From: Nitrococcus sp.
GTDB taxonomy: Bacteria > Pseudomonadota > Gammaproteobacteria > Nitrococcales > Nitrococcaceae
Direction: 5' to 3'
DNA: 5,500 nucleotides
Assembly: GCA_030452365.1 (NCBI GenBank)
Contig: JAKDMK010000183.1
Location: 1 to 5,500 of the forward strand
Positions 1 to 5,109 of this stretch are shown in pieces; position 1 is the first letter of the stretch, and each line of letters begins with the position of its first letter. The notes beneath the pieces are model-generated. The model worked only from the letters and a program-made list of their open reading frames with translations, did no database searches and had not been told where the DNA came from. The position numbers were made by a program, and so were the translations under genes.

Positions 1-610
<610 letters not shown>

Positions 611-1008
611 TCACTCGCACGACGGATATTGCTCTGGGTTTGGTCCCCGGCGCTCGACGATACGCGGGTAGGCAATGCCGGACTGGGCTGGGTGTACTTT
701 CCGAGACTTCCGAGAGGATAGACGTCACGCAGGCATATCTCCGCGTAGGCATCTTCCCTCCCCTCGCAGTCCCAGGCCTTTGTGTACTCGATCTTGCGGT
801 TTCGATAGTTCCGGCCCGCATAGAAATCGTAGAGATGGTCATTATCGAAAGATACCGCCTCCTGAATCGCGAAGTGAAGATCTTCGAGTGTGGCGTCGTC
901 CGGAATTTCGATCACACGAACGCACTCACCGTCCAAGTAAGCCCCAAAGACACATTGGACGCTGAGGGTGTATATAACTGGCTCGGCACTGGGATCGCGA
1001 GTTCGCAT
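611..1008 (-). pseudogene. pRiA4b ORF-3-like (PRiA4_ORF3 family) gene with internal deletion and frameshift
   Basis: The N-terminal half, from the ATG at 1008 (GGGGG about 9 nt upstream), shows the family signature: IYTLSVQ strand, VIEIPDDATLEDLHFAIQEA (residues 32-51), then FDNDHLYDFY (54-63). The frame is then disrupted. After VYPL the original frame runs into unrelated residues and stops at about 577. The minus-strand frame shifted by two bases instead continues the family with RKSRKV, then YPRIVERRGPNPEQYP, and stops at 611-613. The middle segment that family members carry between these parts (a YY.FDFGD.W..EI-type block of roughly 20 residues, from memory) is missing. The break falls at a tandem near-repeat, TCTCGGAAG/TCTCGGAAA (minus strand, 715-698), consistent with a microhomology deletion. 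The biochemical role of this family is unknown. Its position after an attC-like site marks it as a probable former integron cassette. A working shortened protein cannot be excluded but is unlikely. Confidence 0.75.
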
Positions 1009-1039
1009 GTTATCCGCCCCCTTTTTGGTTCTTCATGCT

Positions 1040-1119
1040 GCCCAACGGCCAAGCTAAGCACCTCGTTTCATAGAATGCGGTCAAGGATAATCGTTGAGCT
1101 TCTTGCCCGCTTGTTGCAC
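1040..1119 (-). other. attC: attC-like recombination site between methyltransferase and pRiA4b-like cassettes
   Basis: An 80-nt imperfect palindrome. In cassette (minus) orientation it starts with GTGCAAC (R''-like, one deviation from RYYYAAC) at 1119-1113. It ends with GTTGGGC (R', exact GTTRRRY) at 1046-1040. The arms pair beyond the cores: on the plus strand GGCCAAGCTAAGC at 1047-1059 can pair with GCTTCTTGCCC at 1098-1108, allowing one mismatch and a two-base bulge. The outer cores pair at five of seven positions. The central 38 nt show no strong extra stem. Length, core sequences and position (31 nt before the next start codon) fit an attC. The weak central stem and the 134-nt gap to the methyltransferase stop are less typical. 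Confidence 0.45.
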
Positions 1120-1240
1120 GCTCGGTGGGCAGAGGGTCGTGTGGGTCGGCGGACGACTACCCACTCACGCAATCGGTAGCTGTAGCGGCCATGGCGAAGG
1201 CAAGAGCCGCATACCGCTTCGAGTGGCGAGCGAAGGCTAG

Positions 1241-1293
1241 TGTGCCAAATCGTCTACTTCTCAGCCATCAGGAGCACATGTGTGCCAAATCGT
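1241..1293. repeat. 13-bp direct repeat across the end of the methyltransferase gene
   Basis: TGTGCCAAATCGT occurs at 1241-1253 and again, identically, at 1281-1293 (40 nt start to start). The second copy is inside the last codons of the methyltransferase (..FGTH..). The first copy abuts the stop codon at 1254-1256. This suggests a local duplication or slippage product at the gene end, or the scar of an insertion or deletion that redefined the C-terminus. Confidence 0.7.
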
Positions 1294-2066
1294 GGCAGGA
1301 GCGAAGTTCCCCAGCGAGACGCGGCCCTGGCGATGTTTCGAGGGATGCTTACGCTGCCATAGTCTTGGAAGGCCGTGAACGAGCGGCAGGCCGTAACCCG
1401 GAAGTCAGCGCCAGTGAATAGACGCCGCAATTCCGGCGGGGAATACTCGCGCCAGTGGAAACCGTAGTACGCCTTCTTCCCATTCGACTCATAGTTTTCA
1501 AACTGATAGTACGCCGCGATATGCTCTTGCTCGCTGCGCCCAAATAACACGCCAACCAGGTTCTGAAAGGAGGCACGGTTGGGAACCGTGACATACGCTC
1601 TTCCTCCCGGACGCAGGAGCCGATGGAGCTCGCGCACGAATTTGACGGGGTTGAAACTGAAATGCTCAATCGTGTCCCAGCATAGGATCGTGTCGTAGGC
1701 CTCACCTGGTAACGGCAGGGCATGCCTCGCAGAATGGACCGGCCCGAACATCTCGAACAAATCGACACATGAGTACTCAATGGAGTGTTCCCGGTATAGC
1801 GGCAAAAGCGGATATACGGCGGGATCATCTCCCTCCATGACGGTGTACGTTGCCGCATGTTTACGCAGGAAGAACGGCAGATAGGCATAGTAGGGACCTA
1901 TCTCCAACACGTCTCCCAAGCGCTGCGCCAGCAAATCAAACCGTCTGATACTCTCATAAACCCGCGGAAACTGGGAAGTAAAATACGCGTGCTGGCCATC
2001 CATCACGCCTGCCGTTGTGCTTATTTTCTGCCCTTGGCAGAGAAGCTGCTGCTTTGTGGTGTCCAT
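1254..2066 (-). CDS. Class I SAM-dependent methyltransferase, substrate unknown (probable integron cassette gene)
   Basis: A 270-aa soluble protein with a Rossmann-type methyltransferase fold of the Methyltransf_11/23 kind. Visible motifs: VLEIGPYYAY (residues 53-62, motif I with the usual GxGxG reduced to GPYYAY); TVMEGDD (75-81), whose acidic residue at the end of strand 2 would bind the SAM ribose; YDTILCWDTIEHF (124-136); ELHRLLRPGG (146-155) followed by TVPN, typical of small-molecule methyltransferases. A HWREYSPPELRRLF segment near the C-terminus resembles the region following strand 6 in lipid and sugar methyltransferases. The substrate cannot be inferred. The ATG at 2066 is preferred because AGGA lies 6 nt upstream; a TTG at 2081 would place that site inside the gene. 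GC is lower than in neighbouring housekeeping genes (hand count at 1741-1800: 30 of 60), suggesting transfer. It is flanked by attC-like sites, and the start codon is 9 nt after the upstream core site. Confidence 0.88.
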   Translation of the reverse strand: MDTTKQQLLCQGQKISTTAGVMDGQHAYFTSQFPRVYESIRRFDLLAQRLGDVLEIGPYYAYLPFFLRKHAATYTVMEGDDPAVYPLLPLYREHSIEYSCVDLFEMFGPVHSARHALPLPGEAYDTILCWDTIEHFSFNPVKFVRELHRLLRPGGRAYVTVPNRASFQNLVGVLFGRSEQEHIAAYYQFENYESNGKKAYYGFHWREYSPPELRRLFTGADFRVTACRSFTAFQDYGSVSIPRNIARAASRWGTSLLPRFGTHVLLMAEK

Positions 2067-2072
2067 GATTGT

Positions 2073-2076
2073 TCCT
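2073..2076 (-). promoter_or_regulatory. Ribosome binding site deciding the methyltransferase start
   Basis: AGGA on the minus strand, 6 nt before the ATG at 2066. It supports that ATG over the in-frame TTG at 2081. It lies just inside the cassette, directly after the GTTGGCA core end of the attC-like site. Confidence 0.6.
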
Positions 2077-2144
2077 GCCAACAGTCAAGCTCACGGACGA
2101 CAATGGTGCGCGGAACTGTCGTCCGGTGCGGCGCCTTGTTGGAT
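2076..2144 (-). other. attC: attC-like recombination site upstream of the methyltransferase cassette
   Basis: A 69-nt imperfect palindrome. On the plus strand it opens with TGCCAAC (2076-2082) and closes with GTTGGAT (2138-2144, exact GTTRRRY). In cassette (minus) orientation the first core is ATCCAAC (fits RYYYAAC) and the last is GTTGGCA (only GTT plus two purines fit). A perfect 9-bp stem, CGGACGACA (2094-2102) with TGTCGTCCG (2117-2125), closes a 14-nt loop. Pairing continues outward past an unpaired plus-strand G at 2126 (A2093-T2127, C2092-G2128). Length, terminal cores, central stem and an extrahelical G match attC architecture. The alternative is the attI of the former integron, but attI sites are usually not this palindromic. 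Confidence 0.55.
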
Positions 2145-2327
2145 GAAGCCGCTTCACGGAGAGGAATGGCGGCGTCCCAAAATTCCAGAATGTAGTCTCA
2201 CGCCCTCAGGCTTAAGGGACCATTCCGGAGAATCATGAGGCTATATGACCATGAAATCAGCAACCGGCCAAGACTTCAAGTGCAACGACGGCTCCAGTCA
2301 GGCAATAACCACGGATGGAGAACGGAC
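2145..2327. other. Region between attC-like site and integrase fragment; expected place of attI and cassette promoter
   Basis: In an intact integron the attI site and the Pc promoter would lie in this 183-nt stretch, between the integrase start and the first cassette. I see no exact GTTRRRY core pair, no LexA-type CTG-N10-CAG box and no convincing promoter. A minus-strand TTGGCC near 2270 followed by an ATATAG-like stretch is too poorly matched to call. The region may be eroded, or attI may have been lost with a lead cassette. Confidence 0.3.
2317..2320 (+). promoter_or_regulatory. Ribosome binding site of the integrase fragment
   Basis: GGAG lies 7 nt before the ATG at 2328. It indicates that the original integrase start was 2328 and not the in-frame ATG at 2235, whose first 31 residues resemble nothing I know. 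Confidence 0.5.
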
Positions 2328-2585
2328 ATGCAGGGACAGCATCGTTCCTTGGATCAGGTGCGTGATCGCATCTGGTTCAACCACTTCAGCATTCGGACCG
2401 CGAAGGACTACGTGGGCTGGATTCGACGGTTCATTCTGTTTCATAACAAGCGGCATGCCTTCGAGATAGTCGCTTCGGAGCTGAACGCGCGCCTTTTTGA
2501 TCGGCATCGGCACTCGCCGCGACGGATTTTGAAAGCGGTAGCACGACCGCTATATTGGACTTTGGAACGTATTGCGCCGGGGTGA
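2328..2585 (+). pseudogene. intI: Integron integrase (IntI-type tyrosine recombinase), N-terminal fragment
   Basis: After the ATG at 2328 the reading frame gives SLDQVRDRIWFNHFSIRTAK, then DYVGWIRRFILFHNKRH. This closely matches the start of IntI proteins (L..VRD.IR..HYSIRTE.AYV.WI.RFI.FH.KRHP), the SAM-like DNA-binding core domain of tyrosine recombinases. Similarity continues to ASELNA (about 2472-2489). Then it fades: the +1 frame at 2491 reads AFLIG, resembling the family's AFLTHLA, so a frameshift at about 2487-2493 is likely, and that frame soon stops. The original frame ends at 2585. Intact IntI has about 320-340 residues, so the whole catalytic domain with its R..H..R..Y residues is absent. 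It cannot recombine DNA. It points away from the minus-strand cassettes, as intI does in classical integrons. It ends 10 nt from the tRNA-Met CCA end. Confidence 0.75.
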
Positions 2586-2595
2586 TATGGATGTG

Positions 2596-2672
2596 TGGTG
2601 GCTACGGGTGGATTCGAACCACCGACTCCCACATTATGAGTGTGGTGCTCTAACCAGCTGAGCTACGTAGCC
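2596..2672 (-). tRNA. tRNA-Met (CAT), elongator type
   Basis: A complete 77-nt cloverleaf with encoded CCA. The acceptor stem is GGCTACG/CGTAGCC, the anticodon stem-loop CCACA-CTCATAA-TGTGG (anticodon CAT at 2638-2636), and the T-arm GGTGG-TTCGAAT-CCACC. The paired first base (G1-C72) excludes initiator tRNA. The sequence resembles E. coli metT rather than the TilS-modified Ile tRNA, so the elongator Met assignment is well supported. Confidence 0.96.
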
Positions 2673-2697
2673 ATAGATTTCGGCGGGTGAGACGGAA

Positions 2698-2726
2698 ATT
2701 CTCCGGGTGCCCCGCTGAGCTGTCAA
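2698..2726 (-). promoter_or_regulatory. Sigma-70 promoter for tRNA-Met
   Basis: Minus strand: a perfect -35 TTGACA at 2726-2721, 17-nt spacer, -10 GAGAAT (4 of 6 matches) at 2703-2698. The predicted start falls about 15-20 nt before the mature tRNA 5' end at 2672. The separate promoter suggests tRNA-Met is transcribed independently of tRNA-Thr. Confidence 0.55.
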
Positions 2727-3058
2727 GGCGTAGCGTTGTTCAATGACACATGAAGTCTAGGCGGTGGGGTTTGTGATCATCGGAGCATGATCGTGCCGCA
2801 ACAGACCCGAGGGCTCCAGAACCGGGAGCAGACAGGTCCGAGCCTTTCCTGGACACCGAGGTACTAACCGGGCTAAGGCCGGTCTAGCCCCTATGACACC
2901 GCGAATCGTACGAGTCACATATTGACGTTGCCCGGATCGCGCCGGTACAGGGGTCACATCTGCCGGACAACCTATGGGCAACGCTACTACCAGCGATGCT
3001 AAATCGGAGATTGCGGCAAATGAGGCGCGTCGCCGATTGACATACTCTGTTGATTTTA
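2727..3058. other. Gene-free spacer between tRNA-Met and tRNA-Thr
   Basis: No family-like open frame is present and I find no further tRNA (no additional T-arm consensus on either strand). The tyrU-glyT-thrT tRNAs that follow thrU in E. coli are not here. The spacer does contain an imperfect inverted repeat at 2926-2983 and a small palindrome (GATCAT/ATGATC at 2775-2792). I see no clear terminator with a T-run after tRNA-Thr. Confidence 0.5.
2926..2983. repeat. 58-nt imperfect inverted repeat in the inter-tRNA spacer
   Basis: CGTTGCCC (2926-2933) pairs perfectly with GGGCAACG (2976-2983). A nearly symmetric internal loop (8 and 9 nt) separates this stem from an inner stem, CCGGTA (2942-2947) with TGCCGG (2961-2966), around a 13-nt loop. 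There is no T-run on either side, so it does not look like a standard intrinsic terminator. It could be a processing hairpin or a palindromic repeat element. Confidence 0.5.
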
Positions 3059-3134
3059 TGGAGCTGGCGACAGGAGTCGAACCCGCGACCTGCTGATTAC
3101 AAATCAGCTGCTCTACCAACTGAGCTACGCCAGC
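3059..3134 (-). tRNA. thrU: tRNA-Thr (TGT)
   Basis: A complete 76-nt cloverleaf with encoded CCA. The acceptor stem is GCTGGCG/CGCCAGC, the D-stem GCTC/GAGC, the anticodon stem-loop GCTGA-TTTGTAA-TCAGC (anticodon TGT at 3101-3099), and the T-arm GCGGG-TTCGACT-CCTGT. It decodes ACA and, by wobble, other ACN codons. It follows birA and coaX as thrU follows birA and coaA in E. coli, which is the reason for the symbol. Confidence 0.96.
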
Positions 3135-3245
3135 GTTATCGCAATAAAGGCCATTCGGATAGCGGCGCCTGGCGATCATCACTTGCATCGAGTCGGCCCG
3201 AACGGATGTTGGCTAGAGGGTTCCGGCCAAGCGCGGCTCAAGTTT

Positions 3246-3251
3246 ATCATA
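3246..3251 (-). promoter_or_regulatory. Candidate -10 box upstream of tRNA-Thr
   Basis: TATGAT (5 of 6 matches) on the minus strand lies between coaX and tRNA-Thr, about 110 nt before the tRNA. No good -35 is found at 16-18 nt, so this is only a candidate. Confidence 0.25.
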
Positions 3252-3303
3252 GTGCGCCGAGCGCGTTCGGCTGCGAATCCCCCGACCACCACTAAGCGCA
3301 AAC

Positions 3304-3329
3304 GTTGGGGTTCGCAAGCTCACCCCAAC
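3304..3329 (-). terminator. Hairpin downstream of coaX, possible terminator of the birA-coaX operon
   Basis: GTTGGGGT (3304-3311) pairs perfectly with ACCCCAAC (3322-3329) around a 10-nt loop, 25 nt past the coaX stop. On the minus strand the hairpin is followed by GTTTGCGC, a poor T-tract. It is either a weak intrinsic terminator or an mRNA 3'-end stabiliser. Confidence 0.45.
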
Positions 3330-3354
3330 CTCTACCGAGCTGCTGTAATCTCGA

Positions 3355-4101
3355 TCAGCCCACCTCCTCGGCGAGCACGGCGAGCCCTTCCAGAACCAGC
3401 TTAGGGACATGCTCATAGCGCCGGGTAACCCAGGGCAGAAGCTCCGGGGCATCCCCTCCGGTCAGCACCGCCTGCAGCGGTAGACCACTGCACCGCGCCG
3501 CCCGCTCGAACAGGTTATCGATCAGCGTTGCCAGGCCCAGCAGCGTGCCGCTGCGGATACCGGTGGGTGTATCCGTTGCCAGTACCTGTATGCAACCCTC
3601 GTCAATCGCCGGCAGATGGTGCGTGCCCTCGGTGAGCGAGCGCCGCATCATCCCGAGCCCGGGCACGATGACCCCGCCCAAGTGGCGCCCTGCTCCATCT
3701 ACCGCATCGAGCGTAACTGCTGTACCGCAATCGACTACGCAGGACGGCAACAAACCCCGCTGCCGGGCCCCCACCATGGCCGCCCAACGGTCGGCGCCAA
3801 GCGCCGCCGGCTGCGCATAAGCGATCTCGATGCCACCCCCCGCGCGCGGGGTAGTGAGCTGGCGCCACTCGCAGCCCCAATTTCGATGAAGCCAGTCACC
3901 GATCTCGCGCTCGATGCTCGGTGCGGCGACTGAAACGGCGAACACACCTTCTCCGGGGGCATCCAGAGCCGCCCAGATCGGCAGCAGCTCCGCTGGCAAC
4001 CTTCCCCCGTGGGGCAGCGCGCCGGCGCAGCCGGTGAGTCGGCCGCCCTCCGCACGGGCCCATTTAATGCGGCTGTTGCCGATGTCGAGCAGCAGCTTCA
4101 T
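3355..4101 (-). CDS. coaX: Type III pantothenate kinase
   Basis: Phosphorylates pantothenate to 4'-phosphopantothenate with ATP, the first step of coenzyme A synthesis. Type III enzymes (ASKHA fold) require a monovalent cation and are not inhibited by CoA. The 248-residue length is normal. Motifs: LLLDIGNSRIKWA (residues 3-15, phosphate-1 loop with Asp6); GADRWAAMVGAR (102-113) with the presumed catalytic base Asp104 of the G-x-DR motif; VVDCGTAVTLD (122-132), the second phosphate and cation-site motif; then GGVIVPGLGMM and a LTGGDA motif near the C-terminus. The ATG at 4101 overlaps the birA stop (ATGA), implying translational coupling; GGTGAG lies 9 nt upstream. An upstream extension to 4218 would read into birA out of frame and is rejected. 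GC is high, like birA. Confidence 0.97.
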   Translation of the reverse strand: MKLLLDIGNSRIKWARAEGGRLTGCAGALPHGGRLPAELLPIWAALDAPGEGVFAVSVAAPSIEREIGDWLHRNWGCEWRQLTTPRAGGGIEIAYAQPAALGADRWAAMVGARQRGLLPSCVVDCGTAVTLDAVDGAGRHLGGVIVPGLGMMRRSLTEGTHHLPAIDEGCIQVLATDTPTGIRSGTLLGLATLIDNLFERAARCSGLPLQAVLTGGDAPELLPWVTRRYEHVPKLVLEGLAVLAEEVG

Positions 4102-5096
4102 TGAGCGAATCTCACCCGCGTCTCGCCGCTGTAGAAGCGCCGCAGGCCGGTTGCCGTCTCGATCAGCAGGGCGCCTTGATGATCGATGCCGGCCATACGC
4201 CCCTTGACGCTGCCGCAAGCCTGGCGAATGACGATTTCCCGCCCGTACAGCACGTCGCGTCGGCGCCAGCGCTCCGCCAAGCTGTCGCCGAGGTTATCGG
4301 GAAACTCCTGACAGGCGCGCACCAGCGCATCCGCTAGCGCCGCCGCCACCCGATTGCGTCCAGGCAATGGCCCCGCGCAAGTGGTGTTCAGCAAACCCAT
4401 GGCGGGCTGATCGAGTTCGGACGCGAGCGCCTGCGGCATGTACCAATTGATGCCAACCCCGATAACCAATCGACAAGGCCCGCTCGGATCGCCGGATAAC
4501 TCGATGAGCACGCCACCAAGCTTACGGTCGTCGCGAAATAGATCGTTTGGCCACTTGACGCCGATGGCGCCGTAACCGAGCGCCTCCAGCGCATCGGCGA
4601 GCGCTACTCCGACCAGCAGGCTAAGGCCGCCCGGCCCGGAGGGCAGATCGGCGTAGACCCAGCGCAGTGACAGGTACAGCCCGCCGCTCCAAGGCGATTC
4701 CCAGCGCCGCCCGCGCCGGCCGCGCCCACAGCGCTGATACTCGGCGAAGAGCAGCCGATGGTCGCTCGCCGCCTCGCCAAGCAGTGTCGTGTTGGTGGAA
4801 TCGATGCTCGCCACGACGTCGAGCCGATCCAACAATGCGCGCGTAGACGAGGCCAGATGCGAGGCGATGACCTGCGCCGAGAGCGCCTCGATGGGATAGC
4901 GGCAGCGATAGCCACGACCCCGCAGGGCATCGATCTCGCCGCCCAGCGCGCGAAGTCGCTGAACACCCTTCCAAACCGCTGCCCTGCTCACCCCCATCGC
5001 CTGAGCGATGGCCTCTCCGGAGTGAAAACGCCCGTCGGCCAGGAGCTCCAATAGCCGCGCATCCCGTCCCTCGGCTCGGCGCGTCGATACCCGCAC
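4098..5096 (-). CDS. birA: Bifunctional biotin ligase / biotin operon repressor
   Basis: Activates biotin to biotinyl-5'-AMP and transfers it to the carboxyl carrier protein of acetyl-CoA carboxylase. As a holo-repressor dimer it can also bind the bio operator. With the GTG start at 5096 the protein has 332 aa (E. coli 321). An N-terminal winged helix-turn-helix (about residues 12-65; SGEAIAQAMGVSRAAVWKGV) shows that this is the regulatory class. The catalytic domain has STN (100-102), GRGRRGR (124-130, the biotinyl-AMP loop), VKWPND with the essential Lys181 (180-185), KLGGVLIEL and VIGVGIN. The C-terminal SH3-like cap ends with FYSGETRVR. No in-frame ATG is near the start: GTG at 5096 has GGGG 8 nt upstream, while TTG at 5123 would overlap the upstream gene by 14 nt. 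The stop overlaps the coaX start. No bio genes or bio operator are visible here. Confidence 0.96.
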   Translation of the reverse strand: MRVSTRRAEGRDARLLELLADGRFHSGEAIAQAMGVSRAAVWKGVQRLRALGGEIDALRGRGYRCRYPIEALSAQVIASHLASSTRALLDRLDVVASIDSTNTTLLGEAASDHRLLFAEYQRCGRGRRGRRWESPWSGGLYLSLRWVYADLPSGPGGLSLLVGVALADALEALGYGAIGVKWPNDLFRDDRKLGGVLIELSGDPSGPCRLVIGVGINWYMPQALASELDQPAMGLLNTTCAGPLPGRNRVAAALADALVRACQEFPDNLGDSLAERWRRRDVLYGREIVIRQACGSVKGRMAGIDHQGALLIETATGLRRFYSGETRVRFAQ

Positions 5097-5104
5097 GATT
5101 ATGA

Positions 5105-5108
5105 CCCC
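5105..5108 (-). promoter_or_regulatory. Possible ribosome binding site choosing the birA GTG start
   Basis: GGGG on the minus strand, 8 nt before the GTG at 5096 and just after the aminopeptidase stop. It is a weak Shine-Dalgarno but better placed than anything before the TTG at 5123. Confidence 0.35.
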
Positions 5109-5109
5109 A

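Larger units (their letters stand above)
611..2585. mobile_element. Decayed integron: intI fragment, two attC-like sites, two cassette-like genes
   Basis: Components in integron order: plus-strand intI N-terminal fragment (2328-2585), attC-like site (2076-2144), minus-strand methyltransferase cassette (2066-1254), second attC-like site (1040-1119), minus-strand pRiA4b ORF-3-like pseudogene (1008-611). The divergent arrangement, the gene starts 9 and 31 nt after core sites, and the lower GC than flanking housekeeping genes support one inserted unit. The integrase is truncated, attI is not recognisable and a terminal attC is missing, so the element is a relic. It lies between gltX and tRNA-Met. 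No copy of the tRNA-Met 3' end was found at the gltX side, so tRNA-targeted integration is not shown. Confidence 0.65.

Noticed and set aside
1040..1099. Alternative 60-nt attC ending in GTTGAGC (1093-1099)
   Set aside because: Both ends fit the core consensus, but the sequences inside the cores do not pair. The 80-nt version ending at 1119 has paired arms.
1275..1293. TTGGCACA as a sigma-54 -24 box
   Set aside because: The matching -12 TTGC is mis-spaced at both copies, and one copy is inside coding sequence.
2067..2081. TTG at 2081 as methyltransferase start
   Set aside because: The AGGA site lies between it and the ATG at 2066, and the extra five residues would cover the attC core end. 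ATG at 2066 is the better start.
2235..2327. N-terminal extension of the integrase fragment from the ATG at 2235
   Set aside because: The 31 extra residues have no resemblance to IntI. The GGAG-preceded ATG at 2328 fits the usual position of the conserved N-terminal motif.
2757..3188. Minus-strand 143-aa open frame containing AGVAQLVEQLICNQQVAG
   Set aside because: This is the well-known spurious translation of a tRNA gene; the frame runs through tRNA-Thr and the non-coding spacer. The plus-strand frame at 3050-3295 and the minus-strand frame at 2441-2632 (GVGGSNPPVA) are the same kind of artefact.
3304..3329. Hairpin GTTGGGGT/ACCCCAAC as an attC
   Set aside because: It is only 26 nt long, with the core halves in the wrong relative orientation. 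Its position after the coaX stop fits a terminator-like hairpin better.
4102..4218. Upstream extension of coaX to 4218
   Set aside because: It would overlap birA out of frame. The conserved DIGNS motif begins right after the ATG at 4101, as in other CoaX proteins.
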